The translations under genes were made by a program, and so were the position numbers. Positions 57,242-64,000 of a stretch of DNA of 64,000 nucleotides are shown here, piece by piece. Numbering within the stretch: position 1 is the first letter of the stretch; each line of letters starts with the position of its first letter. The DNA lies in contig JASVEC010000008.1 of NCBI GenBank assembly GCA_030770535.1, positions 124,001 through 188,000 of the forward strand, read 5' to 3'. The stretch is from Batkoa obscura. Lineage: Eukaryota; Entomophthoromycota; Entomophthoromycetes; Entomophthorales; Batkoaceae. A model generated the notes under the pieces. It was given only the letters and a program-made list of their open reading frames with translations, ran no database searches and had not been told where the DNA came from.

Positions 57242-60200
57242 TTACTCCCCATAAACAATTTGATTCATTGTCTTTTTAGCAAATTCACTTCTAGGTTGAA
57301 ACCCGTTGGTCCAAAGTTTCGTTTGGTATCTAGCTGTTACAATTAAAATATCTAAACCATCCACAACTTCAATGTTATCCCCATATTGATTCTCTACTTT
57401 ACTTGTTTTTCCTTCCGAATATTTAGCATAAGCTAATTTAACTAAAGTACCTTTATTTTCTTTAAACACTTGTTTTAAAAAGGATTCATTAACGACCTGA
57501 CTATCACCAGGTAGAGTATCTACTATAGTAACAATATTATGATTATCTTGTTGAATTAATTCATCCAATTTCTCTTGTCCAATAATTGAAATAAACTTTA
57601 AATTTTCATCCACTTCTTTTCTTAATTCTTCTACTCTTTCTAGGCTACGATTGTATACAAAAATAGTTTCAAAATTCAATTGATTTAAAGCATAAATAGC
57701 TGCTCTTGAAGTACCACCAGCACCTAAAATAATAGCTGATTTCTTCTTTTTTGTTAAAGCATTAATTTCCAATAATTTTTCACTTAATAAATCATGAATT
57801 CCTAACCAATCGGTATTATAACCTTTTAGCTTACCATTTTGTTTAATTACTGTATTGACTGCCCCAAGACTTTTTGCAATTGGACATAATTCATCTAAAT
57901 AAGGAATGATTTGTACTTTGAATGGAATAGTAACACAAGAACCACCAAAATTATCTTGTTTTAAGACATTATTGACTTGTTCAATATCATCTGTTTGATA
58001 ACGATGCAATTCATGTGGATAACCTAAGCTTTGAAATACGGCAGTATGAAATTGGGGTGTGGGTGAACTGGAAATTGGATTACCAAATAAGTAATATTCT
58101 TTTTTAGTTAAACTACCAAGTTGATATTGTGTATTTAATATTTCTTTTGAACTTAATTGACCTGGTGCAGCTTTTGAACTAAGTTTGGGATGAGTTACTG
58201 GGGTAAGATAAGGATTCAATACACGTGTAATTTTACCCTTCTCTCCCATATTAATAGCAATTAAAGGAGTTGTATTTGACTTATTATTATAATATTCATT
58301 TAAAAAAGTTAATAGTTTTAAATTATATTGGTGATCTTTTGCAGTTGAAATTAATTTAACAATGTCACCATAACTTTGTCCCTTTTTAATTAAATCCATT
58401 ACTGCAGTAGTATCCCACTCTAAATTACCTGAAAGATCATGATAAGATGCTAATATTAAACTATTACGTTTATTTTGTTGAATAGATTGATGAATTTGAT
58501 TATTCAAATTTAATTGCAAATCAATTACTTCACACCCTAATCTTAATCCTAGTTCTGATAATTCCAATAATTGATTTACAGGTAAACCATCTGGTAAAGA
58601 ACCACCTTCATTAATTGTGCGTAAAGTATAAATTATTGGGTAATCAATTAATTCATATTTTAATAAACTAATTTGTTGAATAATATGATCTTTAGCTAAT
58701 TGAAATTCATTAATATTATTTAAATCTTTATCTTTAATTAGTTGATCTACTCGTATTTCAACTGCATGGCTGCCTTCTGCAATTTCTTTAAGATCTGTTA
58801 ATACTTCTTTAACATTGGAATTATTAATGCAAACAAAAAAGGAATTGGAATTTTTATTAATACTATTAATTGGATTTCCTACTTTACCTTGTAAAAATTG
58901 AATAAATTTAGTAAATTGATTCTTAACTAATTGAAAATGTAATCGTTGATTATTGTTATTGACTTCTTCTTTTGAAATAGAAACAAATTCATGACTACTA
59001 CATTGTTGATAATAAGGTAATCTTCTTAAATAAACATCTTTAATTGATTCTTCATTAGAATAATTAGGTCTAGCACTATCCACATTTAAATAAGTTTCAA
59101 TATCATTGATATCTCTCTTTAAAAATAATACCAATCCACCCTTCTTTTTATATTCCAATAACAATTGACGATTCTCTTCTAGTTCTACAATACCACCACC
59201 ACAAGAAATAACTGTATTTTTATTATATTTACTAAAACTATCTTTTACTAATTGAGCTTCTAATTGACGAAATTCTTCCCATCCTTTTTCAGCTACTAAT
59301 TGTTTCACTGGTATTTTATATACTTTTTCAAATTCGTAATCTAAATCTAAGAATTGATAACCTAAATCATCTGCCAAATATTCCCCTAAGGTAGTTTTAC
59401 CCACTCCACGCATACCAATTAAAATTATACTTTTATCAGTATCTACTTGATTAGAATGAATATCATGATGAGGTTGAATATCATACCCTGATAATGGTAC
59501 ATTTAATGAATGTCTTAATATATCCCACCATCCTGGATATGTTTTTTCAATACATCTTTTTTCTTTAATTATAGTACCTGGTACTTGTGTACCAATTAAT
59601 GAAAAAGACATAGCAACACGATGATCATCATAACAATCAATACCATCAACGGGTAATTTTAAATCACTTAATTTAGTACCATAAATAGAAATGCCATCTT
59701 CTAATTCTTCACAATAAACACCAAATTTAGCCAATTCTGTTACCATAGCTAATATACGATTACATTCTTTTACTCGTTGATTAGCAATACCTGTAATGTT
59801 TGTTATAAATTTATCGGCTGATTGATCAGTTGGATGTTTAGTAGCAACAGCAGCTAGTACTGAAGCAGTTAAAAAAGCATCCGTCATAGGTTCCATATCA
59901 ATTTGAGGTAAACAGATTAAATTTCCTGGAGCTGGTCCTTTTACTGTGGTTGTCATTGAAGTTTGGGTTACTTCACAACCCATAGGTTTCAATACATTTA
60001 AGGCAAATTGAGCATCTCCCTGTAATGAATCATAACCTAAATTATTTACTTTAACAGTAGTACCAGTGATAGCAGCTAAGGATAATGGATAAGTGGCTGA
60101 GCTGGCATCTCCTTCAACTAAATAAGTTGATGGATTGATATATTTTGAACTTGGGATAAAATACTCATTAGTGGATTTACGTTCAACATTTACACCAAAT

Positions 60201-62071
60201 TGTTTCATCATAGAAATAGTCATATCAATATAAGGTTGAGATATAACATGACCACCAACTAATTTTAAGGTTACTCCTTCTTTTGTATAAGGGGAGGATA
60301 ATAATATAGAAGATACATATTGAGAAGAGATATCAGCAGCTAATTCAATGACTCCTCCTTTTAAACCTGAATTTTTACCTGAAGACTCAAATTTCAACGG
60401 AAGACAACCTTCCCCTTCTAAATAATTAATTTGACAACCATTGTCTCTTAATGCATTAACTAATGGTCCAATTGGTCTTTGTTTCATACGTTCATTACCA
60501 GTTAATATAATAGAACCTTCGTCTGCTTTTACTGAAGCACAAATAGTAGTAAGAAATCGAACTGCTGTACCAGCATTACCTAAATAAATAGCTTGATTGG
60601 GTACTTTAAAATTAGCTGGACCACCACAACCATGAATAACTAAATTTTCTCCACCATCTTGAAATTCATATTGTACATTTCCTAATAATCTTAAAGCTTC
60701 TAACATGACTTGGGTATCATCCGAGTGTAATAATCCACTTAGTTTGATTGTTCCTTCACCTAAAGCAGCTAATAATAAGGCTCGATTGGAGATGGATTTA
60801 GAACCAGGTACACTAACTTCACTATATTGTTGACTATCTAAGGTTTCTTTTAAATTTATTTGTATACCATAAGACATAGCACGAATTAATTCTTCATCAT
60901 TAACGAATTCTGGATAGGGATTAGTAGTACTTCCTATTTCTTTCAATAAAACAATTCTCTTTTTACCAGCTACATTCTTTTTATCTAATTTAATAATATC
61001 CATCAATCTCTCAACATTTAATTGTTTTTGAGAATCACTTAATTTATTTTTTAATATTGAATCATAAACTGATATTGGTAAATTATATAATTTTAATACT
61101 CTACTTAATCTAGCAATAGTAACTTGATTAATATGTCCTAATGAACGAGCAATTTCAGCTTCTTGGATCATACCAATAGAAACACATTCACCATGTAGAA
61201 GTGATGGAGATAATATAGCTTCAATGGCATGCCCAATTGAATGACCAAAATTCAGTAAGCCTCTTAAACCACTTTCTTTTTCATCTTCAGTTACTACAAA
61301 GGCTTTAAAACGAATAGAACTTAATACTACCTTTTCCAATGCTAATCTGTCCACCTCATTTACATTTTCCTTATCTACTACCAACCTTTGAATACTTTCA
61401 AATTGCTTTTCTAATCGATTAAATTCTTCTGCATCCGCAATAGCAGCTGTTTTAATAACTTCTGCCATTCCATTAAAAAATTCTCTTTTAGGTAATGTTT
61501 GTAAATACTTTAAATCCACATATACCCTTAATGGTTGCCAAAAACTACCAATTAAATTTTTACCTGAAGGTACATCAATGGCTGTTTTTCCACCAATGGA
61601 AGAATCGACCATAGCTAATAATGAAGTAGGTAAATGGACTACTGGCACACCTCTCATAAAAGTAGATGCTACATAGCCTACTAAATCACCAATAACACCA
61701 CCACCGAGCCCGAGGAGTAATGTATCTCTGGTACATCCAATACTGAAGAGATAATCTTCGATTTCTGCTTTATATTTTCTACTCTTACTTTGTTCACCAG
61801 GAGATATAATATATTCATAAACATTAATACCTTTTGGGGATAAACTATTGGTAAGTTCAGCCTTTAATTCAGTTAAATGTAATCCTTTTAAATGAGTATC
61901 AGTGATAATGACCAATTTACTGAATTTAGCAATAGTGGGCAATTCATTGGCAATGTGATTGGTAATGTTATAACCTAAATGAATACTATCTTTTCCTAGG
62001 ATAGATACCTTTGTTAGGTTGTTTTGTTTGACGATTGGAGCCAATTGGGTATTTGAAATGGGACTTAGCAT
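57242..62071 (-). CDS. ARO1: pentafunctional AROM polypeptide (shikimate pathway)
   Basis: A single intronless frame of 1609 residues carries five enzymes in the usual order. 3-Dehydroquinate synthase (about 1-390): LLGLGGGVIGDLVGYVASTF, GLLNFGHSIGHAIE. EPSP synthase (about 400-855): VPGSKSISNRALLLAALGEG, GNAGTAVRFLTT, and ANQRVKECNRI. Shikimate kinase (about 875-1050): GMRGVGKTT near 886. Type I dehydroquinase (about 1075-1290): VEIRVDQL, ILASYHD, IVKLISTAKD with the Schiff-base Lys. Shikimate dehydrogenase (about 1320-1609): FGNPISSSPTPQFH, YNTDWLG, ILGAGGTSRAAIYALNQL. It converts DAHP to EPSP on the way to chorismate and the aromatic amino acids. All signature residues I checked are present. 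The length is normal for fungal AROM proteins. Confidence 0.98.
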   Translation of the reverse strand: MLSPISNTQLAPIVKQNNLTKVSILGKDSIHLGYNITNHIANELPTIAKFSKLVIITDTHLKGLHLTELKAELTNSLSPKGINVYEYIISPGEQSKSRKYKAEIEDYLFSIGCTRDTLLLGLGGGVIGDLVGYVASTFMRGVPVVHLPTSLLAMVDSSIGGKTAIDVPSGKNLIGSFWQPLRVYVDLKYLQTLPKREFFNGMAEVIKTAAIADAEEFNRLEKQFESIQRLVVDKENVNEVDRLALEKVVLSSIRFKAFVVTEDEKESGLRGLLNFGHSIGHAIEAILSPSLLHGECVSIGMIQEAEIARSLGHINQVTIARLSRVLKLYNLPISVYDSILKNKLSDSQKQLNVERLMDIIKLDKKNVAGKKRIVLLKEIGSTTNPYPEFVNDEELIRAMSYGIQINLKETLDSQQYSEVSVPGSKSISNRALLLAALGEGTIKLSGLLHSDDTQVMLEALRLLGNVQYEFQDGGENLVIHGCGGPANFKVPNQAIYLGNAGTAVRFLTTICASVKADEGSIILTGNERMKQRPIGPLVNALRDNGCQINYLEGEGCLPLKFESSGKNSGLKGGVIELAADISSQYVSSILLSSPYTKEGVTLKLVGGHVISQPYIDMTISMMKQFGVNVERKSTNEYFIPSSKYINPSTYLVEGDASSATYPLSLAAITGTTVKVNNLGYDSLQGDAQFALNVLKPMGCEVTQTSMTTTVKGPAPGNLICLPQIDMEPMTDAFLTASVLAAVATKHPTDQSADKFITNITGIANQRVKECNRILAMVTELAKFGVYCEELEDGISIYGTKLSDLKLPVDGIDCYDDHRVAMSFSLIGTQVPGTIIKEKRCIEKTYPGWWDILRHSLNVPLSGYDIQPHHDIHSNQVDTDKSIILIGMRGVGKTTLGEYLADDLGYQFLDLDYEFEKVYKIPVKQLVAEKGWEEFRQLEAQLVKDSFSKYNKNTVISCGGGIVELEENRQLLLEYKKKGGLVLFLKRDINDIETYLNVDSARPNYSNEESIKDVYLRRLPYYQQCSSHEFVSISKEEVNNNNQRLHFQLVKNQFTKFIQFLQGKVGNPINSINKNSNSFFVCINNSNVKEVLTDLKEIAEGSHAVEIRVDQLIKDKDLNNINEFQLAKDHIIQQISLLKYELIDYPIIYTLRTINEGGSLPDGLPVNQLLELSELGLRLGCEVIDLQLNLNNQIHQSIQQNKRNSLILASYHDLSGNLEWDTTAVMDLIKKGQSYGDIVKLISTAKDHQYNLKLLTFLNEYYNNKSNTTPLIAINMGEKGKITRVLNPYLTPVTHPKLSSKAAPGQLSSKEILNTQYQLGSLTKKEYYLFGNPISSSPTPQFHTAVFQSLGYPHELHRYQTDDIEQVNNVLKQDNFGGSCVTIPFKVQIIPYLDELCPIAKSLGAVNTVIKQNGKLKGYNTDWLGIHDLLSEKLLEINALTKKKKSAIILGAGGTSRAAIYALNQLNFETIFVYNRSLERVEELRKEVDENLKFISIIGQEKLDELIQQDNHNIVTIVDTLPGDSQVVNESFLKQVFKENKGTLVKLAYAKYSEGKTSKVENQYGDNIEVVDGLDILIVTARYQTKLWTNGFQPRSEFAKKTMNQIVYGE

Positions 62072-63816
62072 ATTGATAAGTTGATGATAATATAAATAAT
62101 TGAGGTTGTTTTATTTTATTTGTTGTTGTATAAATGTGTATAGCTTAATAATCGTCTTTTTTAAATAGTCAATAGTGACAATTTTGATAAAAAATAATAG
62201 GTGAAAAATGATTGCATTTTATAATTTTATGATTTTCTTTTATAGGTGACGAGTTATGAGTAATCGTTTATTTTTTTAATGTTAAGATTATTGGCTTATG
62301 TGAGAATTGTTAGTTTAGCCTTATCTTTAAATTGATTGTTTAAATATGCCGATAAGTGTAGTATATTATATTATATTGTATTCTATAATATTATATATTA
62401 TAATTAAAATGAAGATTTAGCCTTAACAGTTATATTAAATAATTTTTAACATAATGTATTTTCGAAATTATTATGTTTTTTCCATTTAGCCTTATTTTAA
62501 TACAACGAATGGATAGTATTAGAATACTCAATTGGCTTAGGGGAGTGTTGAATATCAACTTTTGGTGGTTTTAAGCGAATTGAAGTTATTGATAAAAGGA
62601 TGAATTAAGATGGTTGAAGGTTGATAGTATATTATTATAATAAATAAATATTCTTATAATAATAAGAAAATGAATTCTGAGTCATTTATATAAGAGTTTA
62701 TTTCTTATTTTAGTAAATTTAATAAAAGGTTAAATATTCGTCTTTTTTGTAATGAGATAGAAGTAAATGTTAAAGTACTGATAGATAATTGTTATATAAT
62801 TGACTTATTTTTATAATATACTAAATTATTCTGTTAATATTAATAATAAATATAATAATCGATTTGATTTTATATGTATATCTTATTTGCCTCATATGCT
62901 GATTTTAATACGTATAGCCATCATATTATCCTTCTTGTTATTTTAAGTCAAGTTCTGTTAACACAATCTCTAATATCGAACTTTATCACTTCTTAAAGTT
63001 GTATACTTAACTTTTTTTATAAGTATTATAGGCTAAATTTGATATTATAAAAGCTAAATCAAATAATAGATGATGGTTAATAGTTTAAATAAATCAGGAT
63101 GTCTCAAAAAGATGGTTAATGCGTGAAGACTGTGAGAGGTAAGTAAATTAAAGGAGTACTTTTTATGAGAGTGTTTTAATGATTCGATATAGGCTTACAT
63201 AGGAACTATTGTAAAAAGGTAGATTTTTTTCTTTGTGACGATGATCAAAGATTGTACAATATATCTAATAATGCTTATAAACTAAACTGTTAATAGTGTT
63301 ATCTTATGATATTGTTAGTATATTTTCATTTAAGTAAAAAAAATTGCAGTGTTAAGTAATAGAAAATTCAATCATTAATGTTAATAAAAATATTTAAAAT
63401 GTCAACATTGGTTAATTAAAAATAGTTTAATACAAAATTAGTAAACTCATATGTAATTCAAATTTTTAATAAAATGATGATATTATCATAAATAGCTATT
63501 GAGTAACAGTAATTAATTTTATTAATATGAAAAGATTAGAGTAGTTGCTAAAATGAAATAGATAATTTAAACAAGTTTTTCACAGGTTTGATCTTTTATA
63601 AATTGTTAGCAGTGAGAATATAAATATGTAATATCAAGATATTTTTACCTCAAAATAGTTTTATTTTTTAATATACAGGTTGTTTTTAAATATTAAAGGA
63701 AGTCGAAACAGTTGATAATCTACCAAAATACTTTCAACTGACAAATAAAAATAATCTAAATAATTTAAGCTGAACTAATAAATATTACAATTTAATTTTT
63801 TTAAAATCTTGTATTA
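62072..63816. other. intergenic, no gene seen
   Basis: Upstream of the AROM gene, whose promoter should lie in the first few hundred bases. Very AT-rich with stops in all frames; no RNA gene recognised. Confidence 0.6.
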
Positions 63817-63912
63817 GGGGATGTATTTTTGTTTAAGAATTTTACTACTAATTTTTCCACTCAAATAGCGCTTAAAAGATGGAAAAAGTAATGAAGCCAA
63901 AAAAACACCCCC
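63817..63912 (-). mobile_element. MITE family A, copy 5 (96 bp)
   Basis: Starts GGGGATGTATTTTTGTTTAA and ends AAAAAAACACCCCC; flanked by ATTA on both sides. The interior AAATAGCGCTTAAAAGATGG is identical to copy 2. Confidence 0.82.
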
Positions 63913-64000
63913 ATTATGCATAAGTTATATTTACTAAAGCTTAGTAGCCATGTTGAATTTTTATCTAATGTAAGGTATTTATATTAAGGTATTATAAATT
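63913..64000. other. window end, no gene seen
   Basis: Short AT-rich remainder. Confidence 0.5.

Noticed and set aside
57242-62071. AROM as a possible horizontally acquired gene because it is intronless among intron-rich neighbours
   Set aside because: Domain order and length are standard fungal, and composition matches the surroundings; lack of introns alone is not evidence of transfer.
1-64000. Retroelement, virus-like element or biosynthetic gene cluster
   Set aside because: No reverse transcriptase, integrase, capsid, polymerase or clustered secondary-metabolism enzymes were recognised in any frame.

Overview
The window is a gene-dense, strongly AT-rich stretch of a eukaryotic nuclear genome, almost certainly a filamentous or early-diverging fungus. 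The fungal signs are a single-chain pentafunctional AROM protein, a fungal-specific transcription factor domain, many short introns (mostly 45-70 bp, GTAAGT/GTAAAT donors and TTTAG/TATAG acceptors), and long Asn runs coded by AAT/AAC triplets. A TBCK-like protein, a dynein light intermediate chain and a CENP-O-like protein fit a basal lineage. The AT bias and intron style suggest Zoopagomycota such as Conidiobolus, which is inference only. Mitochondrial MetRS, uS14m and TIM44 argue against anaerobic Neocallimastigomycota. The standard genetic code fits every gene.

Region 1 (0-6.4 kb): a fungal transcription factor without a visible zinc cluster, then two divergent glutathione S-transferase paralogues with identical exon structure. 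Between them lie a small MITE and a duplicated ~142 bp block.

Region 2 (6.4-14.8 kb): a graveyard of decayed F-box/leucine-rich-like genes, with MITEs and a 553 bp foldback element carrying perfect 134 bp terminal inverted repeats. Another decayed copy lies at 21.4-22.6 kb.

Region 3 (14.9-34.6 kb): mitochondrial methionyl-tRNA synthetase, convergent with a large Asn-rich protein (the two ends meet in an 87 bp perfect hairpin); splicing factor CWC25; a BAR-PH-PH-C2-RasGAP protein; and an unrecognised Ser-rich coiled-coil protein.

Region 4 (36-50.4 kb): dynein light intermediate chain, TBCK-like pseudokinase/Rab-GAP, REI1 (60S maturation), then on the minus strand uracil-DNA glycosylase with a PCNA-binding box, ribosomal protein P2 and TIM44.

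Region 5 (52.3-62.1 kb): EI24-family membrane protein, CENP-O-like kinetochore protein, NEDP1/SENP8-type protease, mitochondrial uS14m, Rab geranylgeranyltransferase alpha subunit and the AROM protein. The last 1.9 kb is non-coding with one MITE.

These genes are mostly unrelated housekeeping functions; there is no operon or biosynthetic cluster. No tRNA, rRNA, CRISPR array, retroelement or virus-like element was recognised. Exon joins were chosen by hand from splice signals, frame continuity and family similarity. No unmistakably new system is present. The best leads are the foldback element, the MITE family, the decaying F-box/LRR-like cluster and two unrecognised low-complexity proteins.
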